The notes beneath the pieces were generated by a model that searched no databases, had not been told where the DNA came from, and was given only the letters and a program-made list of their open reading frames with translations. Of a stretch of DNA of 64,000 nucleotides, positions 23,120 through 33,700 are shown in pieces (position 1 is the first letter of the stretch; each line of letters starts with the position of its first letter). The stretch is from assembly GCA_038502055.1 (NCBI GenBank), contig JAXRKN010000036.1, forward strand, positions 4,836,001 through 4,900,000, read 5' to 3'. This stretch comes from Tanytarsus gracilentus. Its lineage: Eukaryota > Arthropoda > Insecta > Diptera > Chironomidae. Made by a program: the position numbers and the translations under genes.

Positions 23120-23602
23120 ATGGAATTCATTCAAGTCGCTGTATTATTTTGCGTTTTAGCATTTTTTAACGTTTCCATCGATGGAAAGTCAATAAATGAC
23201 TGTGAAAATGAAGAGGACAGTAAAATTACAAGATTTTTAGCGAATCCAAATTGTGCCCTCAATCCACATGTCAAAAAAATTAAAACTGGAATTTTCTTGA
23301 TTCGTGATCAGTTATGGAATGAACTTGAGAATTTTAAGGGTCGATTTATGAACAACAAAAACGATCTTGGAGATATGGATTTCGATGAATTGAACGTAGA
23401 GGATGCAACAACTAAACGTTTGAGACGTGATGATGAAGAAATTGAAACAAATAGTGAAAGTGAAATTACAACAGAGGCAACGAGTGATGATAGCAGTTCA
23501 CCTGATTATTTGGATCCGCTAAAATATAATTTACTAAGAGCTCCATCAAAATGTACTGCTGATCAAAAATTTATTAATGGCAGGTGTCGACAGATTTATT
23601 GA
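23120..23602 (+). CDS. Secreted acidic proprotein with Cys-x10-Cys tail
   Basis: Single exon, 160 residues. The signal peptide (MEFIQVAVLFCVLAFFNVS) is cut near IDG. The mature part has a first Cys pair (about residues 28 and 45), a helical central region, a dibasic stretch KRLRR (about 98-102) that could be a convertase site, then an acidic Ser/Thr-rich linker and the end RAPSKC-TADQKFINGR-CRQIY. It is intronless, unlike 22082, but the tails align closely. It ends 34 nt before a transposon-like element. Confidence 0.75.
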   Translation: MEFIQVAVLFCVLAFFNVSIDGKSINDCENEEDSKITRFLANPNCALNPHVKKIKTGIFLIRDQLWNELENFKGRFMNNKNDLGDMDFDELNVEDATTKRLRRDDEEIETNSESEITTEATSDDSSSPDYLDPLKYNLLRAPSKCTADQKFINGRCRQIY

Positions 23603-24072
23603 AATTATTTTTCTCTCATGAGTATATATATACAACCCTGGTAGAACACGAGTTCAAATTTGGGTGTTATTTGAGTTCGAATTGAATTCAATTGTTGAGT
23701 TCAAATCCAGTTCAGTTCAAATCGCGTGGTAAGCTTTTGTATGAAAACGGTTGAACTCGCCCATATACGTTTGAACTAAATTTGAACTCGATTTTCGATT
23801 TGAATTCAATTCGAACTGAAATTTGAATTCAAATTGAATTCAATTCGAACTGAAATTTGAACTCAAATTGCCCTCAAATTTTCAAATTAAAAAAAATTTA
23901 GTTCAACCTTTGAATTCAAATTGAATTCAACTTTTGAACTGTTCCACTTTCCAAGTGTTCCTTTAGTTAATTTAACTAACTTTTTTTTGCTCGCACTTAT
24001 TCTTTTTTGCTGTGTGAAGAGAAATTGGAATTTTTATTAGTTTTGTACTTAAAAATTTTTCTTACTTTTTTG

Positions 24073-24144
24073 CTGCGCCGACTCGAACTCGAACTCAGGA
24101 CTCCTGTTTGCTAAGCGCGCGCGTAACCACGAGACCACTGCGGA
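24073..24144 (-). other. tRNA-like block (Pol III A and B boxes)
   Basis: Read on the minus strand, it contains TGGTCTCGTGGTTACGC (A-box-like, 24121-24137), a CTTAGCA anticodon-loop-like segment and GAGTTCGAGTC (B-box-like, 24080-24090), with tRNA-like spacing. The acceptor and anticodon stems do not pair, so it is not a working tRNA gene. It resembles the tRNA-derived head of a SINE embedded in the element. Confidence 0.45.
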
Positions 24145-24601
24145 AACTTTATGTTAAAATCCATTTTGGCTAAAAGCTATATTTAAACCATTCTTATTTT
24201 TAATATCAATTTGCCAACTATTTCTAATATTTTTTGTCCTTTGATTTAAATTTTAAAAAACAAAAATTTTCTTTAATTTATTTTTTAAAGAAAAAATATT
24301 TTTTTCTAAAGTTTTTTGCAAGTTTAGTAGTTTACATTTTGATACATTAAAATTTTTGAAATTGAAGAAACATATATAAATCAACCATTTCTAATTAAAA
24401 GTGACGATTTAAACTATCAGCGATAGTTTTGTTTGTTTGAGCACAATATGATCCGGGAATCATCAGTGTCTGTCAAAAAACACATATATAATAGATATAA
24501 TTGCTAAATAATGTAATAATTAAACTATGGATCAGAAAAATATTCCAATATTTATTTTAACATTAAAACAAAGAACAAATCTTAATTTAGGGCTTCAATC
24601 A

Positions 24602-24955
24602 ATTCAAATCGAGTTCAACTTTTGAAATAAATTTGAAATAAAGTTTATATTAACCACCCAAAATTTCGTCTAAGTCCTTAATTCAAATCGAGCTCAGGTT
24701 TTTTAATAAAGTTCATATTAAAAACCCAAAATTTCGTTTAAGTCTTTAATTCAAATCGAGTTGAAGTTTTTAAATAAAGTTCATATTAAAAACCCAAAAT
24801 TTTGTCTAAGTCTTTAGTTCAAATCGAGTTCAACTTTTGAAATAAAGTTTATATTAAAAATCCAAAATTTTGTTTAAGTCTTTAATTCGAATCGAGTTCA
24901 AGTTTTGAAATAAATTTGAGTTCAAGTTTATTTCAAAATACCCCAATTTTAGTTC
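24602..24955 (+). repeat. Tandem array of about 68-bp units
   Basis: The word ATTCAAATCGAG or a near variant recurs at 24602, 24681, 24749, 24817 and 24885, spaced 79, 68, 68 and 68 bases. Each unit also carries ATAAAGTT-ATATTAA and CCAAAATTT-GT-TAAGTC blocks. It is a minisatellite within the right arm of the TIR element. Confidence 0.7.
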
Positions 24956-25283
24956 AAGTTTTGAATTCAAATTGACTTCAAGTTTTGAATTAAATTTGAA
25001 ATAAATTTAATTCAAAATACTCCAATTTTAGTTCAAAACTTGAATTCAAATTGAGTTCAAGACTTGAATTAAATTCGAGTTCAAGTTTTGAACTAAAACT
25101 TTAAATTTAGTTCAAGTCTTGAATTCAAATTCTTGTTCAAATCTTGAACTCAGCCTTAGAGTTCAACATGGAAATTTAGTTCAACAATTGAGTTCAAATT
25201 GAATTCAATTCGAACTAATTTAGTTCATTTGAACTAAATAGTTCAATGTTTGAGCTCAATTTGAACTCATTGTTCTACCAGGG

Positions 25284-25644
25284 AAACGTTTAAAGGAAAT
25301 AATTCAAATCGTATTTATAAAAACTACTAATTAAATATTTAGAATTTTTGTTGTGTACCGTAATAATTAAAATTAGACTTTGTAACGTCTTACGAAGGAG
25401 CTTTAAGAAAATAAAACTTTATTGTGCACATTACAGTTAATTAATAAAACTAAATTTGTGATTTAAACTTAATTTTTAAAAAATATAGTATTTCAGCATG
25501 AATTTGCCACAACAACGTCAATTTTTGAGAGACTTCTCTCAAAATGAAATTTTTGAAAAGTCATAACTGGGGTTATCGCACAAAGCATAAGATTTAATTC
25601 TATAAATTCTGTTTTAGTTCAGCATTGGTCAGCTGTCTGTCAAC
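25284..25644. other. Intergenic gap
   Basis: No gene was seen. A TCAGCATTGGTCAGCTG initiator-like double lies at about 25620-25636 upstream of the next gene. Confidence 0.35.
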
Positions 25645-26460
25645 ATGGCAAATAAATATCTTCTAATTTTTCTGTTTATTATCGTGTCTGCTAACGGGAG
25701 AATGATTTATCGACGCTACCAAAAAGAACATAAGAATTATGTTCACGTTATTGAGATATTCGAAACAAAAAGCAAACCTCCGCTTTATATAGAAAATGAA
25801 AAAGTACTGAATGACTTTTTAGGTAGGGATTCTTTCAAAAGTGACATGAATTGCACAGACGAGCACTCCAAGGTAAGGACAACTGAAAAAGTTAAATCCA
25901 CGACAAAGAGCACAGTTTATTCGACATCAAGTTTACGTCCACCCCTATCAACCACATCGATCCCATCAACGACATCTAGAACGAAAAGTTTTATTCCCAC
26001 AATCGTTTACATGGATCAAATGGTGACTTATTCTCCACCGCCTTTTCCTAAGCTTCCTTCACACCCAACTCGAACTAAATCAACAACAACGCGGCAGCCA
26101 AATCAAGACAATTTGTTTACTGTACGCTCAATGAAACCAACAATCAAGGCAAATCCAAAAGAGAATGAAAATCCAGACTATACAGAGCTTTTCAATTGGT
26201 CGACAACAACAAAAAGCTCAAAAACGCCCACCATCGTTGCAACGACCCGCGTTTCAAATACTGACAACCAAGAACAAAATAAATTGAACGGTCATAGTGC
26301 AGAATATAGTGAGAATGAATACGACAGTAATTCTCAGGAATATGACGATTTACCTCCTGAAGATTTTGGAGAAAGTGACGAAGAAATCGATCATGATGAT
26401 GACTTCACTGAAAGACGTAAACGATTTCAGTCACTACGTAAGCGACACGCATTAAAGTAA
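25645..26460 (+). CDS. Secreted Ser/Thr/Pro-rich mucin-like protein
   Basis: Single exon, 271 residues. The signal peptide is MANKYLLIFLFIIVSANG. The region from about residue 73 to 200 is dominated by Thr, Ser and Pro, with TTTK, STTS and TTRQ motifs likely to be O-glycosylated. It is followed by an acidic segment rich in Asp, Glu, Tyr and Ser and a very basic end with ERRKRFQSLRKR. It lacks the Cys tail, but its size, linker style and place within the cluster link it to the Thr-rich 15699 protein. The sequence AAA|GTAAGAG overlaps the stop, so a further exon is conceivable. AATAAA at about 26516 and the absence of any tail sequence nearby argue against it. It could be a mucin-like or peritrophic/salivary glycoprotein. 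Confidence 0.7.
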   Translation: MANKYLLIFLFIIVSANGRMIYRRYQKEHKNYVHVIEIFETKSKPPLYIENEKVLNDFLGRDSFKSDMNCTDEHSKVRTTEKVKSTTKSTVYSTSSLRPPLSTTSIPSTTSRTKSFIPTIVYMDQMVTYSPPPFPKLPSHPTRTKSTTTRQPNQDNLFTVRSMKPTIKANPKENENPDYTELFNWSTTTKSSKTPTIVATTRVSNTDNQEQNKLNGHSAEYSENEYDSNSQEYDDLPPEDFGESDEEIDHDDDFTERRKRFQSLRKRHALK

Positions 26461-26926
26461 GAGTGAGGCATGCGAATGAAAAATTATCAGTAAAAATTGT
26501 GAATGACACACAAAAAATAAACGCTCTTGAAAAACGCTAAAGGAGTATCAAGAAGGGAGAAGTAAATCTGGTTCAAAACAATCTAATTTAATTTTCAAGT
26601 TTATAATAATTATTATGGACAAATTGTTGGTAATAAATTTCAAATTCATTGAAAATTTTGTTGTTAAAAAATATCTGTCAAAAAAGTTTTTTCACTTCGC
26701 GAAATCCTCAAAAAAAATTATCAGTAAATTTGTTATCTCAATCACGATTCATTTATTTCACCTCAAAAAAAAAAAAATAATTGAGAAGAAAAATTGATAA
26801 AATCCACATGGTGGAAAGAAAAATAAATATTATTATATTTTAGTCTTTCCACTCATTCACACTTTATCAGCCACACTCTTAACATCCTATAATTCGTAAC
26901 GTCTCGGTTTAAGTCCGAATAAAAAA
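26461..26926. other. Intergenic gap
   Basis: No gene was seen. It contains a poly(A) signal for the upstream gene and a GATA-type TTATCA word at about 26865, ahead of the next gene. Confidence 0.35.
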
Positions 26927-27187
26927 ATGAACTTTAAAAATAGCAATAAAATTCTCTTTTGCATCATCATTAGTGCTACTCTAGTGCATCTAAGTGAATC
27001 AGCTAAAGTTATTTTTGCTAGAAATACCAAACTGGTAGCAATGCGAACAGCGGAACGAGAGAGATTATTAAAAGCACATGAATTGCAGCCAGTGATGGGT
27101 ACGATAATCAATATTCCATCAGGCTGCAAGCCCGGCTTTGTTTTCGAGTCAACATTCCATAATCGATGTCGGAAAATTATTGGATGA
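26927..27187 (+). CDS. Small secreted peptide with Cys-x13-Cys tail
   Basis: Single exon, 86 residues. The N-terminus is basic with a hydrophobic core (ILFCIIISATLVHL), cut near SESA. The mature peptide of about 60 residues is helical and basic, then ends IPSGC-KPGFVFESTFHNR-CRKIIG. The Cys spacing of 13 is the longest in the family. The segment before the tail (GTIINIPSG) resembles the 30565 gene (GGIIIVPPE), so the two form a short-peptide subgroup. The function is unknown. Confidence 0.75.
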   Translation: MNFKNSNKILFCIIISATLVHLSESAKVIFARNTKLVAMRTAERERLLKAHELQPVMGTIINIPSGCKPGFVFESTFHNRCRKIIG

Positions 27188-27409
27188 AATTCTCGACGAA
27201 AATTGCACCATTGTTCGAATAAATATTAAGTTTTATAAGAGTTATTTAATAAACGTTTTTAAGATATTACGAAATTTTTGTTGAGTATCGTGATTTTGAC
27301 GAAAAAAAAGTGACGAAAGAATGCTTTACCTCCTATACGATGACTAATTTCATAATATTGGACTTCATTTCTTATCAAACAGATTTGCGAGTAATAAAAT
27401 GTTACTAGC

Positions 27410-27415
27410 GCCGAC
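27410..27415. repeat. Left target-site duplication GCCGAC
   Basis: GCCGAC directly precedes the foldback element, and the same six bases directly follow it at 28886-28891. Confidence 0.5.
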
Positions 27416-28885
27416 GGTGTGAGGGAAGTACGGCGGAGAATTTCTCCATTTGGTCTGAATTTTGGATATTATTGTGACCTAATTGTGACTATTTGTGACG
27501 CACTCTCCATTTTTTTTGACACTCAATATTTTTTGAGTTTTGAGCATTTCAAAATTTTGAGCTTTCACCGCCGTACTTCACAAAAACTACGGCGGAGAAT
27601 TTTTAAAAAACATACTTTTTCATGAGGTTTTTATATTTTCTGATAGCATTTATTTTGACTATTTTTGACATCCAAAAAGTTTTTGAATCCAAAAGTTTGT
27701 CAAAAAAATATGATTTTTTAAAATGTGGAAAATAAAAAAGCTTTTTTCACCACATGAATTGATGAGAACTATGGCGGAGATTTTCTCAAAAATTATTTTA
27801 GATGAAAAACAAAAATGCTTATGGATCATAACTTTTTTGACTATTTGTGACTCGAAGAAATTATTCAAATCCGAGGTTTGATTAAAAAGCTACTGTGATT
27901 TGAATGTCAAATTTATTTTGAGCTTTTTTTCATGCCTTCTAAAAAAAATTCAGGTAAAAAATTCTGAAAATTAACCGTTATATTAATTTTGAAAATCTTC
28001 TATCAAAAATTTAATTTTTTGAATAAGTTAATATTAATTAAAGATAAAAATTTCTTCAGACTTTACTAACTTTAATTTTTAAATTAAATTAAATTTGAAA
28101 TTTGCTGAAATGCTGTTAAAAAAGTTTTAAAAAAAATAATGAAAAAATTACAACAACAATATGCTATCTAAAGAACAGTTTAAGAAATAATTTTATGGTG
28201 AAATCTTAAATTTCAAATTTAATTTAATTTAAAAATTAAAGTTAGTAAAATTTTTATCTTTAATTAATATTAACTTATTCAAAAAATTAAATTTTTGATA
28301 GAAGATTTTCAAAATTAATATAACGGTTAATTTTCAGAATTTTTTACCTGAATTTTTTTTAGAAGGCATGAAAAAAAGCTCAAAATAATTTTGACATTCA
28401 AATCACTGTAGCTTTTTAATCAAACCTCGGATTTGAATAATTTCTTCGCGTCACAAATAGTCAAAAAAGTTATGATCCATAAGCATTTTTGCTTTTCATC
28501 TAAAATTATTTTTGAGAAAATCTCCGCCATAGTTCTCATCAGTTCATGTGGTGAAAATAGCTTTTTTATTTTCCACATTTTAAAAAATCATATTTTTTTG
28601 ACAAACGTTTGAATTCAAAAACTTTTTGGATGTCAAAAATAGTCAAAATAAATGCTATAAGAAAATATAAAAACATCATGAAAAAGTATGTTTTTTAAAA
28701 ACTCTCCGATGTAGTTCTTGTGAAGTACGGAGGAGAAAGCTCAAAATTTTGAAATGTTCAAAACTCAAAAAAATTTGGGTGTCAAAAAAAATGGAGAGTG
28801 CGTCACAAATAGTCACAATTAGGTCACAATAATATCCAAAATTCAGACCAAATGGAGAAATTCTCCGCCGTACTTCCCTCACACC
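27416..28885. mobile_element. 1.47-kb foldback (giant inverted repeat) element
   Basis: The element starts GGTGTGAGGGAAGTACGGCG and ends with its complement. The left arm (27416-28103, about 688 bp) and right arm (28208-28885, about 678 bp) are near-identical inverted copies with few mismatches and small indels, around a loop of about 104 bp. The 6-bp flanks GCCGAC are repeated. Within each arm, ACGGCGGAGAATTT and TTGTGACTATTTGTGAC words recur, so the arms are themselves repetitive. The open frame on each arm is the same sequence read from both sides and is not a gene. High arm identity suggests a recent insertion. The superfamily is unassigned: 6 bp is not the usual duplication length of common DNA transposons. 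Confidence 0.75.
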
Positions 28886-28891
28886 GCCGAC

Positions 28892-29586
28892 GTGAGACTT
28901 TAACTGTGGACTGCGGATAATAGTGTTTACATCGATTCCCTATCAAATTATTTAATTGATTAGTTGACGGTGCAACCTATACTTGGAAGCAGTCTTATCG
29001 AATATTTTGTATTTTACCAGACATGTTCAATCACGACGTGTTATTAAAAAGTCCAGACGTTTAAATTTTTAGTCAGCTCTCTGTTGCATGGTCTTTCACG
29101 AGTCACCCATCAAACCAAAAATTTATTATCAAAATTAAAATAAATTGTGGGGATTGTTCATGAGTGCAATTTGAAACAATTTATTTTTTTTCCACGACCA
29201 AGCTTTTTTCCTGGTTAGTATTGTTTTTAAAATGCCATCACTTGAAAAATAAATAATAATTTATTAAGCACTGAAACCCCTTTTTAATTTTTTCATGCCA
29301 TATCAATCCACCTCTGTGTCAACACATCAACGTTGAAATTGCTCTCTCGGCTTCTTATATTCTCAGCTCGACTAAAATTGTTATTTTTAATTCAGCAAAT
29401 TCTCAGAGACAAAGGCTTGAGAAAATATTATGCGTATGTGTGGAAGAAACTCACTGATAAGACAAAACAAAACTTTATTTCATTTTTCTAGAGACTCTCA
29501 GCAGTGTGGAAATGTGAGTCGGTTGGATAAAGTCGAGAGTGTATGAAAGGCCGAAAATATAATAATAAAAGATTTAACCTAAAGAG
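28892..29586. other. Intergenic gap
   Basis: No gene was seen. A TGATAAG GATA-type word lies at about 29454 upstream of the next gene. Confidence 0.35.
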
Positions 29587-29850
29587 ATGATGTCTCGAAG
29601 CGGAAATAAATATTTAATTTATGGATTAGTTGTTACGTTGCTGTTATTGTTCGTACTAAACAGTTCCAGTGTCAACGGCAAAAAGCTTATTTTCTGTGAA
29701 AATTGCACAAAATCGCGAAATGTGCCATTAGAACAACATACCACGACTGTAAACGTTGGCAATATTTTTCGGGCACCTTCAAAATGTAAGGAGGACGAAG
29801 TCCTCGATCAACGGAATAGATGTCGTCGTCTCGTTTACGGTGGTAATTAA
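29587..29850 (+). CDS. Small secreted peptide with Cys-x11-Cys tail
   Basis: Single exon, 87 residues. The signal peptide contains YLIYGLVVTLLLLFVL and is cut near SVNG. The mature peptide begins KKLIFCENCTK (a C-x2-C pair), has a Thr/Val-rich linker and ends FRAPSKC-KEDEVLDQRNR-CRRLVYGGN. The APSKC motif links it to 15699, 22082 and 23120, although it is much shorter. Four Cys suggest two disulphides. The function is unknown. Confidence 0.75.
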   Translation: MMSRSGNKYLIYGLVVTLLLLFVLNSSSVNGKKLIFCENCTKSRNVPLEQHTTTVNVGNIFRAPSKCKEDEVLDQRNRCRRLVYGGN

Positions 29851-30564
29851 TGTCAACAGGTGAGTAAAAGTGGAGAGCAATGAAATTAAAATTTATTAAC
29901 CGAAAAAACTTCTTTCGTAGCGACCCATTTATCTCTCTTTACTTAAAAGCTCTTTTTGTCATCGTCTAAATATTTAATATAGCGTCACATTTCTGGAAAC
30001 ACCGTTGAGAGGGGTGAGCGAGGAAAATATGCGGAGGATTTTCTTGCGGAATTTTTAATAGACACGCTGCGGGTGAAGTTTATTAACGTAACCAATTATT
30101 TCAACAAGAGAACGATAAAAAAATAATATAATATTTAAACCAAAAACACGCGTGAAAATAGCAAAAATAACAAATTGATTCGAATAAGAAATTGAAATTA
30201 ATGTCATTTACTGAAATTCAAAGTATTATTGAAGAATTTACAATAAACTTAAGTAACTAAAATAAAAGAATTTATTTAATTTTTTTCTGTCAGTTCAATT
30301 GAAAAAGCGCCAAATTCTCAGTAAATATTTTATTGCCATGGCATATTTCTGTTTTTATCAATTAAAAATGAATTGCACCACTCGAGTTCATAACTTTGAT
30401 AAAACTTGCAAGTGAAATTCATCGAATATCTGGGGAAACATTTACTTTGCAATTGTTGATAAGCTTTTATTGATTGATAAAACGCACACACCAAAATTAT
30501 TATGATAAGAAAAACGTTTTAGTTTTATTTGTAATTTTCTCGCTGTAAGAGGTGCTTAAGAAAA
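29851..30564. other. Intergenic gap
   Basis: No gene was seen. Three GATA-type words lie near its right end and are annotated separately. Confidence 0.35.
30456..30509. promoter_or_regulatory. Three clustered GATA-type sites
   Basis: TTGATAAG (30456), TGATAA (30475) and TGATAAG (30503) lie within 54 bases, about 55-110 nt upstream of the 30565 ATG. Clustered GATA sites are typical of fat-body, gut or haemocyte promoters in flies. The AT-rich base composition raises the chance of random hits. Confidence 0.35.
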
Positions 30565-30774
30565 ATGGCATCAAAAGTTCGAATATTTTTTCTCTTTTTA
30601 ATAATTTTCTTTTTTGCGGTTGCACACTCGACAAAAGTTATTTACGTGAATTATCATGAGCATACAACTGTTCATACCGGAGGAATTATTATTGTGCCAC
30701 CCGAGAAGAAAGATTGCAAAGATTCGAGAGTTGTGGATCGTTACAACAAATGTCGGAAAATCATTGAATTTTAA
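30565..30774 (+). CDS. Small secreted peptide with Cys-x11-Cys tail
   Basis: Single exon, 69 residues, the last cluster member. The signal peptide (VRIFFLFLIIFFFAVAHS) is strong. The mature peptide of about 46 residues starts TKVIYVNYHEH, has a Thr/His/Gly/Ile stretch and ends KKDC-KDSRVVDRYNK-CRKIIEF, the only Cys in the mature chain. It is closest to 26927 in size and pre-tail sequence. A GATA triplet lies upstream. Confidence 0.75.
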   Translation: MASKVRIFFLFLIIFFFAVAHSTKVIYVNYHEHTTVHTGGIIIVPPEKKDCKDSRVVDRYNKCRKIIEF

Positions 30775-33700
30775 AAGAATACTCACTTTGACTCTCGTAC
30801 ATCAATATCTATGATGGCATGCAAGTGTCGCACATTTCTAGCTTCAAACATAATGGCACCATTATTTCTACATTCCATTGGACATTAAGATATGCTGTAA
30901 AGATAAAAAGTGAATTTAGAAGCGGAAGTATCATTTTTGAATGTAAATTATTGCAAAATATTTTTCCATTCAGAAGAGCGGTGGAATTGGAGCGAAAAAT
31001 ACTTTTCTTGCTCCTACACACAAAAATGTAAATTTTTATAATTGATTTATGAAACGGTGAAAACCGTTTTGTGGTTTAACTTTAATATCCTCTTTGAAAT
31101 GTTTGAATAGTATACTATTATTGATTCTTATTTTATCTAATGTATGTTTTACGATACCGAGAATTAGCTAATAATTACACTTGCAAATATTGTAAAAATT
31201 TCATTAGTAAGATTAGGTAAATGGTATCGCAACCAGAAATAAATTTAAGTCTTTTAAAATATGCCCGTAAAAAATTTGAATGTTTCTCATGATTATACGT
31301 TTGAATAAAATTTCGCATCAATGAAACTTGGATTTCGTTTTAAAAATTTGTATCAAATAAATTATATTTTAACAAAGTACTGATTAAAAATGTTAAACTT
31401 CTTCTAAATCTTTTTAAAATTCGATTAAATTTCTAATTTATTGCACAAAAAGTTTTTTACCTCTCAAACACAATACTTTGAAGGAGAAACCAATCTGTTC
31501 TTTACAAAATATCCTCATCGACCCTCAACGCTTCTTCTTATTTTGTGTAAGAAAAGAATAAAAAATAAATATGCCGTAGAAGCAACAATAAAAACTCGGT
31601 GGTGTGGATGGACAACAGAAGCAAATTTCTACACAGCTTTTTTATGCAATGCTCTCGAAGCGTAAATGCGACAATAAAAAAAGTTAAGAAACTTTTCCAT
31701 AATGCTTTTTTTGTTCTTCCTCTAACTTCCTTTTTATGCTATGAAAGCCACACCAGGTGACACATGCCACCGGAATAACACACCTTTTATGTTCTTGGAA
31801 CACAATGTCCAAGAGAAAATTCATTCAAGGTCTGGGAATGTTAATAAAGTTTCCAGACCCTCGTGGATGGAACAAAAAATGATATTAAAATCACACAAAA
31901 ACTTTCTTCATTTCATGAGCCAGGTTGGTTATTATTAGCATCATCACACTGAACAGTTTGTCTCGATATAATAATGGACATGCATATATTCGTGTGAAAG
32001 TATCAAGGTACATGAAAGGTGGCACAAAAAAACAAGTTTTCATTATTGCAGTGAAAATTGCAAACTGAATAATTCATAAACAAATAAATAACAAAGTGTG
32101 ACATGCTGTTTATTAATGGAGCAGCAACGACAACAACGAATCTCCTTCCTTTTTTCACTAGACGACGACAATGAATGCCATAAAGTGCCTTTTTGCATAA
32201 ATTCAACTTCACTTTTTTACGTCGAAGATTCTGCAGCATTTTAGTTTTATTCCATGGGAAATTCAACACATGAAAAATGATTTTTTTTTTCATTTCCTTG
32301 CGAAATTTTTAACATTTACAAAAATTCACTTTAAACCTCAAACAATAGCAAAAATTCATCCAAATTCCTCTAAATTGAAAGTTGGAATCCAGTTTATTAA
32401 ATTTTTTCTACTCATTGCAACTTAGTTTTTGTCCATCTTCATATCCATCCGCTGATGCCACAGAAATGTGTACGGAAAAAATTCTAAATGAAAATTTTTT
32501 CATGTTCTACACAATTTGTAGACAGTGCACTTTATTTATTTCTCTCTTTTGTGCATGCAAAAAAAATCAACAGTGAAAAAAACTTCTGTTGTTAAACTCT
32601 TTCGGTCACAAAATGTAAGCGAGCGAACGAGTGAATGAGAGACAAATTGAAATTACGGCGGATGAATTGCAAATATTGTGAAGACTAGAAATTTTTTCTT
32701 CACGTTTCAAAAAATGTTAAACTCAAAAGCCATTGAAGTATCAAATAAAAATTATCACCAATCATTCCCAAAAGACCTCTCGAGTGTGATCAAATCTTAT
32801 CGAAACGTGAAGATAATACGATTGTAGTAAAAATCGATAGAAATCGGCATGAACATCTGCAGAATGGTGTTTTAAAATGTTTCCCTTGGCGGACATTAAT
32901 CCTTGTGACTGAAAATTACTTTCAGGTATTTTTTTGCCACTCAATTTTCCATCCTGTGACACATTTTGCTCTCCGCTTTCTTCTCACCTCGTTCAACTTA
33001 AAACCATTGTTCTGATCAGACTTTTTTTTATTGCTCGCGATGGTGATGAATTTCTTCGGCACTTCCATTGTCGATGGCAATAAAAATCTTTTTTTTTGTT
33101 TCAAGGCTCTCCTCTCGTTCACATAAATTCACTTCTTACCATTGTGTCATCATCTCATATTGTAGCACTAAGTTACAAAAAAGAAAGAAGAAACTTTTTG
33201 ATCCATTTTTTGTGTGTGCTTGAAGACCACGGAGATGGTGGTAGAACAATAAGCCTGGAACAATTTTTCTCTTTCAGTTTTTTGGTTCATTCCCAGAAAG
33301 AAATTTTTTTGGAAGTGAATCTATAAATTAACAATTTCGACATATTTTTTGAATTGTTACTAAGAAACAGTATTTCAAATTTTTAAACCAACATATTTGC
33401 ATCTCATCTGTTTACTTTTACACCTATACAAGAACAATATCAAGAAGGGATCGGAACACTTTTCTCAACTTCTTCTTTCTTCTCAGCTTGAATGAAAGGT
33501 GAAACGTGCGAAATTGAAATTGTGTGAAGGTATCTTTGTGACGAAACGTGAGTCATTAAAGGAGGAAAAGAAATTCTTTCTTAACCTTTTCATATCTTTT
33601 CTCGGGATAATCTTTTAGGCGCGTGTTCACTTAAAGAATGCTTTCAATAAGTTTCTAAAGAGTAAATAAATTAAATGTAAGTGACCACATTTAGACTTGG

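Larger units (their letters stand above)
23636..25283. mobile_element. Non-coding TIR element with repetitive arms
   Basis: The two ends are inverted copies: CCCTGGTAGAACA with GAGTTCAAATT just inside on the left, and its complement ending GTTCTACCAGGG on the right. The arms are built from degenerate units around TTGAATTCAAATTGAA, many self-complementary. The right arm contains a tandem array. The core (about 23960-24590) is different and holds a tRNA-like block. There is no transposase or other frame. No clear target-site duplication was found, so the superfamily is unassigned. Confidence 0.6.

Noticed and set aside
24073..24144. A functional tRNA gene
   Set aside because: A- and B-box-like words are present but the acceptor, anticodon and T stems do not pair, so it was recorded only as tRNA-like.
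23636..25283. A target-site duplication for the CCCTGGTAGAAC element
   Set aside because: Flanks (TATACAA left, AAACGTT right) share only AA, which is not meaningful.
27419..27625. A 68-codon frame repeated on the opposite strand at 28676-28882
   Set aside because: Both are the same arm sequence of the foldback element read from each end; the protein has no domain or signal.
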